The notes under the pieces are model-generated. The model saw only the letters and a program-made list of their open reading frames with translations, was not told the origin of the DNA and did no database searches. The translations under genes were made by a program, and so were the position numbers. Below are positions 1-8,140 of a DNA stretch of 39,563 bases, piece by piece. The first letter of the stretch is position 1. Every line of letters begins with the position of its first letter. This DNA is from an uncultured Granulosicoccaceae bacterium. Its GTDB lineage: Bacteria; Pseudomonadota; Gammaproteobacteria; Granulosicoccales; Granulosicoccaceae. Location: assembly GCA_938028465.1 (NCBI GenBank), contig CALJAA010000188.1, forward strand, positions 1 to 39,563, given 5' to 3'.

Positions 1-710
1 CCATCTTCGGTTAAGGCAATATCAACACCACCAACTGCGATGGCTTTTGCAACAATGCTGCCGTCTTCATTGGTTTCGACCGTTTCGCCTTCAACACTCC
101 CTTCGGTTTCATCGGTGGGCGCTTGTATTACGCCTTGCTCTATAAGGGCAGCTTCTTCCTCGGCAAAAGCATCTATCTGAGAAATATCTTTAATTTCGCC
201 TAGCGTCGGTAAATCGTCCAAACGTTTCAGATTAAAGTAATCAAGAAATTCACGAGTTGTGCCTAGTAACGCAGGCTTACCCGGAAGATCCTTATGGCCA
301 ACAACGTTTACCCAATTGCGTTCTTGCAAGGTGCGAACAATGCTTGAGCTAACCGCAACACCACGTACTTCTTCTATTTCTGCTCGAGTAATAGGTTGCT
401 TGTATGCGATGAGTACGAGTGTTTCTAATAGGGCGCGAGAGTATCGAGGTGATTTTTCCTGAAACAGGTGCATCATCCATGGCGCCATATCTTGCCGTGA
501 CTGCAACCGAAAACCGCTGGCTACTTCGACTAACTCAATACCTCGAGTTTCGTACTCTTCTTGCAAGCTAGCTATCGCTGCACGGATGCCTGGCTTATCA
601 GGCGCATCGCTATCATCTTGAAACAGCGAATGTAGTTGCGCGATGCTCAACGGCTTACCCGCCACCAGCAATCCCGCCTCCACGATATTTTTGATTTGTT
701 GCTCTTCCAT
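1..710 (-). CDS. scpB: Segregation and condensation protein B (ScpB), 3' end outside window
   Basis: 236 codons are visible from the ATG at 710; the stop lies beyond base 1, so the gene is partial by position and not broken. ScpB dimers join ScpA and SMC to form the bacterial condensin that compacts and segregates chromosomes. The visible protein shows the two winged-helix domains: an N-terminal LLVAGKPLSIAQL-like stretch and the highly conserved middle with SRALLETLVLIAYKQPITRA and LPGKPALLGTTREFLDYF. The tail after about residue 185 is acidic (Glu/Thr rich). The start is only 3 bases after the scpA stop, so translation is probably coupled. ScpAB implies an SMC-type condensin rather than MukBEF. 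Confidence 0.95.
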   Translation of the reverse strand, partial: MEEQQIKNIVEAGLLVAGKPLSIAQLHSLFQDDSDAPDKPGIRAAIASLQEEYETRGIELVEVASGFRLQSRQDMAPWMMHLFQEKSPRYSRALLETLVLIAYKQPITRAEIEEVRGVAVSSSIVRTLQERNWVNVVGHKDLPGKPALLGTTREFLDYFNLKRLDDLPTLGEIKDISQIDAFAEEEAALIEQGVIQAPTDETEGSVEGETVETNEDGSIVAKAIAVGGVDIALTED

Positions 711-713
711 TGC

Positions 714-1655
714 CTATTCCGCTAAATCGATGAAAGTTGTTGAATCATCCGAAGCCTGAGTTGGCTCAACACGTGACTTCAAGTAGATAGGTGCAAAGTT
801 GTCACTTTGCGAAATGTCGATCAATGTTTCCTTACACAATTCTAGAATTGCTAAGAAAGTAACTACGATGCCTAAACGGCCTTCCTCAGGATTAAACAGC
901 GTGGAGAATTCGCAAAATTCGCCAATCTGTAAAACCGATAAAACATGAGTCATGCGCGCGCGAACCGATAGTGCCTCACGGTCCACATGGTGGTGCCCTG
1001 CTAAGCGAGTACGCTCCGCAACATCCTGAAAAGCCAGTAGCAGTTGTTTTAAGGTGATATCCGGCAACGGTTGATCGCGCTCGATTGTAGGCGCAGCCGC
1101 ACTCAGTTGCTGATTGTCTCGCTCCATGCGCGGTAAGGTTTCCATATTTTCTGCACCTTCTTTGATGCGCTCGTACTCTTGCAAGCGGCGAATCAATTCA
1201 GCGCGAGGGTCTTCTTCATCGTCGTTATCTTCTTCGATGCGCGGCAGTAGCATTCGAGATTTGATCTCTGCCAGCATCGCAGCCATCAGCAAATATTCAG
1301 CCGCCAACTCCAGACGCATAGATTCCATCAAACCGATGTACTGCATGTACTGCGCAGTGATTTCGGCAATCGGGATGTTGAGGATATCGAGATTTTGTCG
1401 TTTGATTAAATACAGAAGGAGATCGAGCGGCCCCTCAAACGTATCGAGAAACACCTCAAGCGCATCAGGCGGAATGTAGAGATCCAAAGGTAACTGGACC
1501 AGAGGTTCACCACCCACGATTGCTACTGGATCAGAATCGTCTTCAGCTGAGATTGAATTGGTAGCGTCAGGTACAGCCGCCCCCGTTGCGACATCGACGG
1601 GTACGTCGGTCGTTGGGCTCGAGTCAGCGCTACTGACTGGATTTGATTTTTGCAT
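714..1655 (-). CDS. scpA: Segregation and condensation protein A (ScpA kleisin)
   Basis: 313 aa. ScpA is the kleisin that bridges the SMC heads and binds ScpB. The family core begins near residue 67 with VFLDTFEGPLDLLLYLIKRQ, followed by the typical ITAQYMQYI and EYLLMAAMLAEIKSRMLLP helices, an acidic linker (EEDNDDEEDPRAELIRRLQEY), and a C-terminal winged helix. An N-terminal extension of about 65 residues, rich in Asp, Ser and Pro, precedes the core, so the protein is somewhat longer than usual for the family. No internal Met would give a shorter intact core, so ATG 1655 is kept. It lies directly upstream of scpB and downstream of yciO on the same strand. Confidence 0.95.
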   Translation of the reverse strand: MQKSNPVSSADSSPTTDVPVDVATGAAVPDATNSISAEDDSDPVAIVGGEPLVQLPLDLYIPPDALEVFLDTFEGPLDLLLYLIKRQNLDILNIPIAEITAQYMQYIGLMESMRLELAAEYLLMAAMLAEIKSRMLLPRIEEDNDDEEDPRAELIRRLQEYERIKEGAENMETLPRMERDNQQLSAAAPTIERDQPLPDITLKQLLLAFQDVAERTRLAGHHHVDREALSVRARMTHVLSVLQIGEFCEFSTLFNPEEGRLGIVVTFLAILELCKETLIDISQSDNFAPIYLKSRVEPTQASDDSTTFIDLAE

Positions 1656-1690
1656 AAAAATTTGCCAGCGTTTTCATCATTATACAGCGG
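1655..1690 (-). promoter_or_regulatory. Candidate sigma-70 -10 element before scpA
   Basis: A perfect TATAAT lies on the minus strand at 1684-1679, about 24 bases before the scpA ATG and inside the 86-base gap after yciO. No good -35 hexamer is visible at 16-18 bases spacing. A promoter is possible here but rests on the -10 alone; scpA might instead be read through from yciO. Confidence 0.3.
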
Positions 1691-1741
1691 CAAAGCGCAA
1701 AACTTGCGTGTTAAGTACCTAATTCACAAGGCCTGCATCTC

Positions 1742-2365
1742 TTAATCCGAAAATGTCGCCTCGCCTCGTCCTTGTCTTGCGACTTCCATCCCACCATCTT
1801 CATCTACGATCAAAACCGTTGTTGGCTCAAAACCACAATTTCCACCATCTATGACAAGGTCGACATCATGCTCTAATTTTTCACGGATCTCGAGCGCATC
1901 CGTCTCTGGCAGATCATTGCCAGGCAAGATGAGTGTGCTGCTCATTAAGGGCTCATCCAACTCTTGTAACAATTCCCTACATATCGCATTATCGGGTACA
2001 CGAATGCCAATCGTTTTGCGCTTCGGATTTTGTAATCGGCGAGGCACATCACTAGTAGCGCGTAAGATAAATGTATAAGGCCCAGGCGTTAACGATTTGA
2101 TCGCACGATATGCACGGTTGTCTACATGAGCATATTGAGCAATAGCTGAAAGATCTGGGCAAACTAGTGTGAAGTTATGCTTGGCATCGGTTCGACGTAT
2201 ACGAGCAATTCGCTCCATTGCCCGTTTGTCACCTAAGTGACAACCCAGGGCATAGCAGGAGTCCGTTGGGTACGCGATTACGCCACCCTTCTCGATAATC
2301 GCTACAGCTTGACTGATCAACCGTTTTTGAGGGTTATCAGGATGAATGGCAAAATATTGACTCAT
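1742..2365 (-). CDS. yciO: YciO, Sua5/YrdC-family putative threonylcarbamoyl-AMP synthase paralogue
   Basis: 207 aa from the ATG at 2365. An upstream in-frame start at 2422 would add 19 residues, but the family begins MSQ-F-IHPDNPQ-RLI, which matches the internal Met (MSQYFAIHPDNPQKRLI). The YrdC-like fold is shown by GGVIAYPTDSCYALGC (nucleotide and threonine pocket), KHNFTLVC, TPGPYTFILRAT and KRKTIGIRVPDN. YciO resembles TsaC/Sua5, the enzyme making the precursor of the t6A tRNA modification. YciO itself is a paralogue whose cellular role is less certain, so the catalytic name is by family only. The neighbourhood yciO-scpA-scpB is common in gammaproteobacteria. Confidence 0.9.
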   Translation of the reverse strand: MSQYFAIHPDNPQKRLISQAVAIIEKGGVIAYPTDSCYALGCHLGDKRAMERIARIRRTDAKHNFTLVCPDLSAIAQYAHVDNRAYRAIKSLTPGPYTFILRATSDVPRRLQNPKRKTIGIRVPDNAICRELLQELDEPLMSSTLILPGNDLPETDALEIREKLEHDVDLVIDGGNCGFEPTTVLIVDEDGGMEVARQGRGEATFSD

Positions 2366-2472
2366 AACTGAAAATCTGCGAATTTGGCCGAATTGTACGC
2401 CAAAGCGGTGCAGTGATTGCATGCGGAACTATGCTTTTATACACAAGCTTGAGGATATCGGAATACCGTCTC

Positions 2473-3270
2473 ATGAATAAATCTACTAAATGCGCGCTAA
2501 CAGGCGCTTTGTTCGTTCTCTCCGGTTTTCAACACGCCATGGCGCAGGCCGAAAAGTTGCCCGATGGCGTTGCAGCCTTAGTTAATGGCCGCCCTGTATC
2601 TGAGCTGTCCGTTAAGAACGTCATGACCCAAATCGCTGGCCAAGGTGAAACACCTGATCGCAAGCAGATATTGACCGAACTGATCAATCTTGAGGTGTTG
2701 ACACAAGCTGCGGAAAAGCTAGGTTTGAACGAAAAACCTGAAGTTGCTGCCGCCCTTCATCTGCAATACACACAATCAATGTCCAACGCCTATCTTTCTG
2801 AGGTGGGTCAGGAAATTGAAGTAACCGATGAAGAGCTTCGAGCAGAATACGATAGCCAGGCTGAAAACGTAAAAGCAGACGAATACAACGCTAGCCATAT
2901 TTTGTTGGAATCGGAAGCCGAAGCAAAAGCGGTGATCGATGAGATTGCCAAGGGTGCTGACTTTGCACAACTTGCTATCGAACGCTCAACAGGCCCTACT
3001 GGCCAGAACGGCGGAAACCTAGGTTGGTTTCAAGCCAACAGCATGGTGCCTGAATTCTCGGCAGCTCTAGCTACAATGAAAAAAGATGAAATGAGTACAA
3101 AGCCTGTTAAAACTGAATTTGGCTGGCACGTCATCAAACTCAACAACACACGCTCTGCCGCTACACCTGATTTTGAATCAGTTAAAGCAGGCATGAAAAA
3201 CGTTGTTGTTCGTAACCGCCTTGCGGCAAAGTTAGGCGAACTAATCAAAGAAGCTGAAATTACTCGCTAG
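2473..3270 (+). CDS. Secreted parvulin-type peptidyl-prolyl isomerase (PpiC/SurA-like)
   Basis: 265 aa from ATG 2473 (an upstream in-frame start at 2413 would spoil the signal peptide). The N-terminus MNKSTKCALTGALFVLSG followed by AMA before QAEKL is a Sec signal peptide without a lipobox, so the protein should be free in the periplasm. A SurA/PrsA-like N-terminal helical chaperone part (residues about 30-130) precedes a parvulin domain (about 139-224) with ASHILLESE, GADFAQLAIERSTGP, GGNLGWF and TEFGWHVIKL. Parvulins catalyse prolyl cis/trans isomerisation and help fold exported proteins. The gene is divergent from yciO and its last 11 bases overlap the 3' end of metZ on the other strand. 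Confidence 0.9.
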   Translation: MNKSTKCALTGALFVLSGFQHAMAQAEKLPDGVAALVNGRPVSELSVKNVMTQIAGQGETPDRKQILTELINLEVLTQAAEKLGLNEKPEVAAALHLQYTQSMSNAYLSEVGQEIEVTDEELRAEYDSQAENVKADEYNASHILLESEAEAKAVIDEIAKGADFAQLAIERSTGPTGQNGGNLGWFQANSMVPEFSAALATMKKDEMSTKPVKTEFGWHVIKLNNTRSAATPDFESVKAGMKNVVVRNRLAAKLGELIKEAEITR

Positions 3271-4477
3271 CAGCCATGGCTTGCTGTAGGTCTTCTTTTA
3301 TATCCAACACATCTTCAAGCCCGACGGACAATCTTATTAGTCCGTCGGCAATCCCAGCAGCTTCTCGATCCTCAGCAGTCATTCGAGCATGGGTGGTGGT
3401 TGCTGGATGAGTAATCGTTGTACGCGAATCTCCCAAATTACCCGTAATTGAACAGAGCTGAGTTGAATCGATCAGTTTCCATGCAGCGGCCTTGCCACCA
3501 ACCACTTCAAACGCGACAATCCCACCAAAACGACTTTGCTGTTTTTTAGCTAAGGCATGCTGCGGATGAGATTCAAGCCCAGCATAATGCACCTTGGCAA
3601 TCGCAGGCTGCTCTTCCAACCAAGCCGCTATCTCCTCCGCGTTATTACAATGCTGTGCCATGCGTAGATGCAAGGTTTCAAGGCCTTTTGCAAATACCCA
3701 AGCATTGAATGGGCTCATGCATGGCCCAACACTGCGCATATACCCCGTAAGCGTTTCGATTAACTCTCTAGACCCAAGCACAGCACCACCAACGCACCGG
3801 CCCTGTCCATCTAAATATTTAGTGGCCGAATGAATAACAATATCAGCGCCATGACGCAACGGTAGCTGCAATGCCGGTGTGCAAAAACAGTTATCAACTG
3901 CCAGCGTAGCCCCTACTCCGTGAGCCGCATCGGCCAGCGCTTGAATGTCAGCAACTTCATTAAGCGGATTGGTGGGCGTTTCAAGGTAAAACATTTTGGT
4001 TGACGCGTTGCTTAGGCTGGCCCACTCGCTTGCATCAAAACTATCTGCCCAACTTACATCAATGCCAACCTTAGGCAGAAAGTTCTTAAATAGATTAACC
4101 GAGCTACCAAACATATTGCGAGTGGCCACAATATGATCACCTTGCTTGAGAGTGCCCAAAACCAACATGGCGATCGCCGCCATACCCGATGCACTGGCAA
4201 TGCAATCTTCAGCCTCTTCCATCGAGGCTAATCGCTCTTCAAAGATCCGCACAGTGGGATTGGTGAAGCGCGAATAAATCGGCCCGTCTTCTTCGCCCGA
4301 AAATCTTGCTGCGGCTTGTGCTGCGTTTTCGAACACAAAACTCGAGGTGGTCATTATCGGCTCAGCATGCTCACCCAATGGACTTCGTTCAAAACCTGAA
4401 CGAATTGCTTGAGTGGCTGAGCGCCATGATTTATTTTTATGCAATTTGGTAGCTAATTTTTTGTTTAAAGAAGACAA
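3260..4477 (-). CDS. metZ: O-succinylhomoserine sulfhydrylase (MetZ)
   Basis: 405 aa PLP enzyme of the Cys/Met metabolism family. It joins O-succinylhomoserine and sulfide to give homocysteine for methionine synthesis in the cytosol. Visible motifs are YSRFTNPT (68-75), the glycine-rich SASGMAAIA phosphate-binding region (about 95-103), ETPTNP (166-171), AVDN with Asp195, and HSATKYLDGQGR, in which Lys220 is the PLP Schiff-base lysine. MetZ is preferred over MetB/MetC from overall similarity and from its place near purF, as in Pseudomonas. Here metZ is separated from purF by three plus-strand genes. Its 3' end overlaps the convergent parvulin gene by 11 bases. Confidence 0.92.
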   Translation of the reverse strand: MSSLNKKLATKLHKNKSWRSATQAIRSGFERSPLGEHAEPIMTTSSFVFENAAQAAARFSGEEDGPIYSRFTNPTVRIFEERLASMEEAEDCIASASGMAAIAMLVLGTLKQGDHIVATRNMFGSSVNLFKNFLPKVGIDVSWADSFDASEWASLSNASTKMFYLETPTNPLNEVADIQALADAAHGVGATLAVDNCFCTPALQLPLRHGADIVIHSATKYLDGQGRCVGGAVLGSRELIETLTGYMRSVGPCMSPFNAWVFAKGLETLHLRMAQHCNNAEEIAAWLEEQPAIAKVHYAGLESHPQHALAKKQQSRFGGIVAFEVVGGKAAAWKLIDSTQLCSITGNLGDSRTTITHPATTTHARMTAEDREAAGIADGLIRLSVGLEDVLDIKEDLQQAMAASE

Positions 4478-4550
4478 GAGACTTGCAAATCAATAGGTTT
4501 GCGTATGTTCTTAAGTTATACTGCACAAAGTCGACGTAAACTTACATACA

Positions 4551-5303
4551 GTGCGTTTAATATCCAGTTCAATTTTTGTCCTCTTGGCTGCCATACCAAC
4601 TTCGTTGGTCGCGGCCCTACCCCTATTCACCACACCAGGTGAGTGCCATACGGCATTGGACAATTCTCGTACACTTTACAACGATGGGGACAAAAAAGCT
4701 GCGTATAAATTATTGATTCATATGCAAGCGCATTGCACCAACTTTCCACAGATCGAACACAATCTTGGTGTATTAGCCGTGAGCAACGAGCAGTACGATG
4801 TTGCGATACAACATTTCGAAAACTCCCTACAGCAAGATAAACGCTCACAAGATACAGCCGACCAGCTGCAACAAGTGCGCGCCTACCAGGCCAGCATTGC
4901 CTATAGTGAAGCACTACAGCTGCGCAGTCGTGCACCAAAGCCTGCCTCCACCATGCAGGACTCAACCAAAATTAATAGCATTGCTCCCCCGCTGCCACGC
5001 GCGCAAAGCAATTTGCATAACACCAGCACTGTGGAATACGAGCTCTACGACTGGTGGCAATCTGCGCGCGATAATAATAAAGAGGCATGGCTCTCACATT
5101 ACGAACAGCAGTATCCACCTCCGCCTGGGGCTATGACGGCTCCGGTTAAGTGGCAAAACACACAGCGACGTATTAACTTCACAGCGCAAGATGCTGTGGC
5201 TATTGTGAGTTACCAATCTAAGGGTTTGCAGCAGCACCGCCAACTACTCATGCGCCTGCAAGGAAACCGTTGGAAGATCTACCAGGAATTTCAACTTCAG
5301 TGA
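4551..5303 (+). CDS. Secreted TPR-like protein with a C-terminal NTF2-like domain
   Basis: 250 aa, GTG start at 4551; no clear ribosome binding site, but this start gives a good Sec signal peptide (MRLISSSIFVLLAAIPTSLVAA). Residues about 33-115 look like two or more tetratricopeptide repeats (ALDNSRTLYNDGDKKAAYKL; IEHNLGVLAVSNEQYDVAIQ). A Pro/Ser-rich linker follows. The C-terminal region (about 160-250) starts YDWWQSARDNNKEAWLSHY and ends LMRLQGNRWKIYQEFQLQ. That pattern resembles the end of the next gene (WRQLDNGQWQIVQELNL) and suggests a shared NTF2/Cds6-like fold. The stop overlaps the next start (GTGA), so the two are co-translated. No enzyme signature was seen; an envelope scaffold or partner of the L,D-transpeptidase is an inference. 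Confidence 0.75.
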   Translation: MRLISSSIFVLLAAIPTSLVAALPLFTTPGECHTALDNSRTLYNDGDKKAAYKLLIHMQAHCTNFPQIEHNLGVLAVSNEQYDVAIQHFENSLQQDKRSQDTADQLQQVRAYQASIAYSEALQLRSRAPKPASTMQDSTKINSIAPPLPRAQSNLHNTSTVEYELYDWWQSARDNNKEAWLSHYEQQYPPPPGAMTAPVKWQNTQRRINFTAQDAVAIVSYQSKGLQQHRQLLMRLQGNRWKIYQEFQLQ

Positions 5304-6562
5304 CGTTTATTCGAAACCTATTGGTTTGTATTTGTCTGTTGCCTAGTGCAGCAATACTTGCCGAACCTCAGGGGCCCATTGATGCCTCAGTAGCGCTTGA
5401 TTTGCAAACTCAAAAGGTATTGCAAGCCATCGTTGATGGCGATTGGGTAACGGCAAGCGAGGATGCAAAAAAACTAAGTCATCAGTTTCCAGACTACGCC
5501 TTGGGGCAGTTGCTTTATGCAGAAACATTGCAGGTTACTGCAGGCCTACCACTTAGACACAATACAGAAGAGCGATTTTCACTTAACTACATTGGATTGC
5601 TACTTGAGGCTCAAGCACGTGCAACCCAACCCTCGGCAATAGCTGGCTCCAAAAACGCCTCTGGCTACTCTGAGGCTGGTAACAACGCAGTGACTTTCCC
5701 TGCTGCAATCGTTCACACTGGTAGCACGATCGATCATGTCATTTTGGTTGATCTAAAACGCTCTTATTTAATGCTGTACGACACCAGCAACACTGAACCG
5801 AAATTAATAAAACGACACTACATCGCCAGCGGCTTGGGTGGTTTTGATAAACGATACGAGGGTGATCTTAAAACGCCCCTCGGTGTTTACAACATCCATG
5901 GGTTTCGATCCGATAAATCATTACCCACACTTTATGGCTCTGGAGCTTTGATGCTAGATTATCCAAATTCACTGGATAAAATGTTGGGGCGTTCAGGCTC
6001 TGGTATTTGGTTACACGGCGTGCCTCACGATCAGAAAAGTCGGTCGCCCCGCTCCAGCGAAGGCTGTGTAACGATGGCAAATGACTACCTATTAGATCTA
6101 CACCAAACGATCAATCTGCACGCTACACGCGTGGTGTTAAGTGACGAGGTTAATTGGGTATCGCCAGAGCTGCTAGCTAGCAAACAAAAGCAGCATATCG
6201 ATTTGTTTGAGCAATACCGCACGGCTTGGACTGAAATGGACATCACTGCTCTGTATAGCTTGTACAACGATGGCGCTTGGCCGTTGGCTGCCAAGCAGCA
6301 CGGTCTCGACGGTGACTTGAAGCGTGTGAGTCAAGACACTCAAATGATAGCCGACCAAGCTCAATCTAAGCATGCACAGACCCTAGCCAATACCACCCCT
6401 GCTACTTTGGCTGTTATCGAAGTTCCAGGTGCGGGCGGCATTGTACAAATGAGCTTCCGGCATGGCGGCAAAAATGAGATCCACACCACACTTTACTGGC
6501 GCCAGCTAGACAATGGCCAGTGGCAGATTGTCCAAGAGCTCAACCTAGACTCAAGCATCTAG
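5300..6562 (+). CDS. L,D-transpeptidase (YkuD) fused to a C-terminal NTF2/Cds6-like domain
   Basis: 420 aa from the GTG at 5300, which overlaps the preceding TGA by four bases and starts a signal peptide (MTFIRNLLVCICLLPSAAIL before AEPQ). A TTG at 5270 would put ten hydrophilic residues in front and is rejected. A helical segment follows, then a YkuD domain (about 146-282) with HVILVDLKRSYLMLYD, GDLKTPLGVYNI, IWLHG (His239) and SSEGCVTM (nucleophile Cys256). The usual Arg after the S-x-G-C-V/I motif is Thr. YkuD enzymes cross-link or modify peptidoglycan through diaminopimelate in the periplasm. Residues about 300-420 form a further domain (FEQYRTAWTEMDITALYSLY to WQIVQELNL) like that of the upstream protein. 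Donor and acceptor are unknown. Confidence 0.85.
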   Translation: MTFIRNLLVCICLLPSAAILAEPQGPIDASVALDLQTQKVLQAIVDGDWVTASEDAKKLSHQFPDYALGQLLYAETLQVTAGLPLRHNTEERFSLNYIGLLLEAQARATQPSAIAGSKNASGYSEAGNNAVTFPAAIVHTGSTIDHVILVDLKRSYLMLYDTSNTEPKLIKRHYIASGLGGFDKRYEGDLKTPLGVYNIHGFRSDKSLPTLYGSGALMLDYPNSLDKMLGRSGSGIWLHGVPHDQKSRSPRSSEGCVTMANDYLLDLHQTINLHATRVVLSDEVNWVSPELLASKQKQHIDLFEQYRTAWTEMDITALYSLYNDGAWPLAAKQHGLDGDLKRVSQDTQMIADQAQSKHAQTLANTTPATLAVIEVPGAGGIVQMSFRHGGKNEIHTTLYWRQLDNGQWQIVQELNLDSSI

Positions 6563-6815
6563 GCCTCTCGAACCCACTCCAAAACGTGACCATTGTCACG
6601 GTATATGCCCAATTGCGCGCTGTCCGTCACAGTTAATCTAGCAATTGCAAACTAAAAACACCAATAACCTCATTTCAGATCAATTATTGCATTGGAATAG
6701 CCATGCAATCGCACCTAAATATCAGCCTCAAACCCTTCAAGGAAGACGGAGTTCGGCCGATTTTTAGTACTGACGGAACTGGATTGGCATTCGGGCCAAA
6801 CGCATAACAACAATT
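6563..6815. other. 253-base gap between L,D-transpeptidase and HD-GYP genes
   Basis: The gap holds a perfect inverted repeat CGTGAC-CATT-GTCACG at 6585-6600 without a T-tract, so it is a weak terminator or possible operator. It also holds a 34-codon open frame described separately. No convincing paired -35/-10 promoter and no known riboswitch pattern were recognised. Confidence 0.5.
6703..6807 (+). CDS. Possible 34-aa leader peptide upstream of the HD-GYP gene
   Basis: ATG at 6703 preceded by GGAA seven to ten bases upstream; 34 codons ending in TAA at 6805-6807, only eight bases before the HD-GYP ATG. The peptide starts MQSHLNISLKPFKEDG and has no signal peptide, membrane segment or recognisable motif. 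It may be a translated leader coupled to the downstream gene or a chance frame. The position and ribosome binding site are the only support. Confidence 0.2.
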   Translation: MQSHLNISLKPFKEDGVRPIFSTDGTGLAFGPNA

Positions 6816-8117
6816 ATGTTCTTCAATAAATTGTTCAAATCTGAGAAGAAGGAACCCGCACCGCGCCGCAAGCGTGGGCAGAAGCCTTCTGGTGACCGAA
6901 CTAAACGCACGCGCAAGCAACATCAAAAAATTGATGTCGCCGATTTACGCGTTGGTATGTTCGTGGTCGAATTGGACAAGCCTTGGGAAGAATCAGGCTT
7001 CATGTTTCAAGGGCTGGAAGTCAAAAGCTCGCAAGACATTGCAGATGTACAGAAAGAATGCAATCACGTTTGGGTTGATTACGACGAATTTACATTGAAG
7101 GACAACAAAGCACCTGAAGCCGAGCGCAGAGCAGGTGTTGGCAGTACCGCCTCAACCCACCAAGTTGAAGACGAACTCGAAGCGGCAACTGAAGTGCACA
7201 CAATGGCTAGTGAAGCCATTACTAACTTATTTGAAGAAATACGTCTCGGTGCTGAAATCGACGGCGGTAAAGTTAAGCAAGCAGTAAATGGTTGCGTTGA
7301 CAGTATCCTACGCAATCCTGATGCATCAGTTTGGCTCACACGCATTCAGGCCAAAGACGTTGGCACAGCTCAACACTCTCTTAACGTCGCAGCCTTAAGT
7401 ATCGTCATGGCTAAAGCCATGGGTTTATCTACTCGAGAAATGGAAGACGTCGGTGTTTGCGGTATGTTGCACGATGTCGGTAAAACCAGTATCTCCTCAG
7501 AACTACTGTTAAAAGATGGCCCACTCGACGAAGCTGAGATGGAAGAGATGCGCAAGCATACTCGCTACGGCCGAGACATCTTGATATCAACTAAAAGTGT
7601 GATGTCTGGTGCTGCTGACGTAGCACACTCACATCATGAACGCGTAGATGGCACGGGTTACCCTCGCAAGCTAGAAGCAGAATCGATTCCACTATTTGCA
7701 AAGATCGTTGCAATCGCCGAAGCCTACGACGTCATCACAACGAATCAACCCTACCGCACTGCACGTTCACCATCTGAAGCGTTACAAGAGCTTTACGCAC
7801 AACGCGGCACGCAATTTGACGAAGAACTCGTTATATCGTTTATAGATGCAGTAGGTATATTCCCACCGGGCAGTATTGTTGAAATGCTTAACGGCGAGAT
7901 TGGAATTGTATTGTCGAATACCAGCGATAAGCTTCGTCCTCGCATCATTTTGATACTTGACGAATTAAAAGAGCCCGTACCACAGCGCATTGTTGATCTA
8001 TCAGGAATGGAAGTGGATAACCGCGGCAACGTGTATCAAATCAAAACTACCCTGCCTGATGGTAGCTTCGGCATCGATGTTGCGGATTTTCAGCGAGCTG
8101 GGCTACGGATGGGTTAA
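6816..8117 (+). CDS. HD-GYP domain cyclic-di-GMP phosphodiesterase with N-terminal DUF3391
   Basis: 433 aa, ATG 6816. It starts with a strongly basic leader (residues 6-38, many Lys/Arg). A DUF3391 region follows (about 39-105; KIDVADLRVGMFVVELDKPW), then an HD-GYP domain (about 180-345). All expected metal and signature residues are present: His187, HD at 219-220 in HDVGK, His248, His271/273/274, DGTGYP at 278-283 and Asp305. HD-GYP enzymes hydrolyse cyclic di-GMP to pGpG or GMP and so lower the signal that favours biofilm over motility. No membrane segment, so it is cytosolic. A C-terminal extension of about 85 residues follows the HD-GYP domain. It is convergent with purF, 23 bases away. 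Confidence 0.92.
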   Translation: MFFNKLFKSEKKEPAPRRKRGQKPSGDRTKRTRKQHQKIDVADLRVGMFVVELDKPWEESGFMFQGLEVKSSQDIADVQKECNHVWVDYDEFTLKDNKAPEAERRAGVGSTASTHQVEDELEAATEVHTMASEAITNLFEEIRLGAEIDGGKVKQAVNGCVDSILRNPDASVWLTRIQAKDVGTAQHSLNVAALSIVMAKAMGLSTREMEDVGVCGMLHDVGKTSISSELLLKDGPLDEAEMEEMRKHTRYGRDILISTKSVMSGAADVAHSHHERVDGTGYPRKLEAESIPLFAKIVAIAEAYDVITTNQPYRTARSPSEALQELYAQRGTQFDEELVISFIDAVGIFPPGSIVEMLNGEIGIVLSNTSDKLRPRIILILDELKEPVPQRIVDLSGMEVDNRGNVYQIKTTLPDGSFGIDVADFQRAGLRMG

Positions 8118-8121
8118 TGCC

Positions 8122-8140
8122 TGTCATCCTCGCGACGACA
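8122..8140. terminator. Weak hairpin in the gap between convergent HD-GYP and purF genes
   Basis: TGTCATC-CTCGC-GACGACA fills almost the whole 23-base gap between the two stop codons. The seven-base stem has one mismatch on the plus strand, which becomes a G-U pair on the minus strand. There is no T-tract on either side, so a terminator role is only suggested by position. The left arm resembles part of the REP-like element at 28425-28450. Confidence 0.25.

Noticed and set aside
6563-6815. Cyclic-di-GMP riboswitch before the HD-GYP gene
   Set aside because: No GEMM-like paired stems with tetraloop and receptor could be found by eye; only one short unrelated inverted repeat is present.
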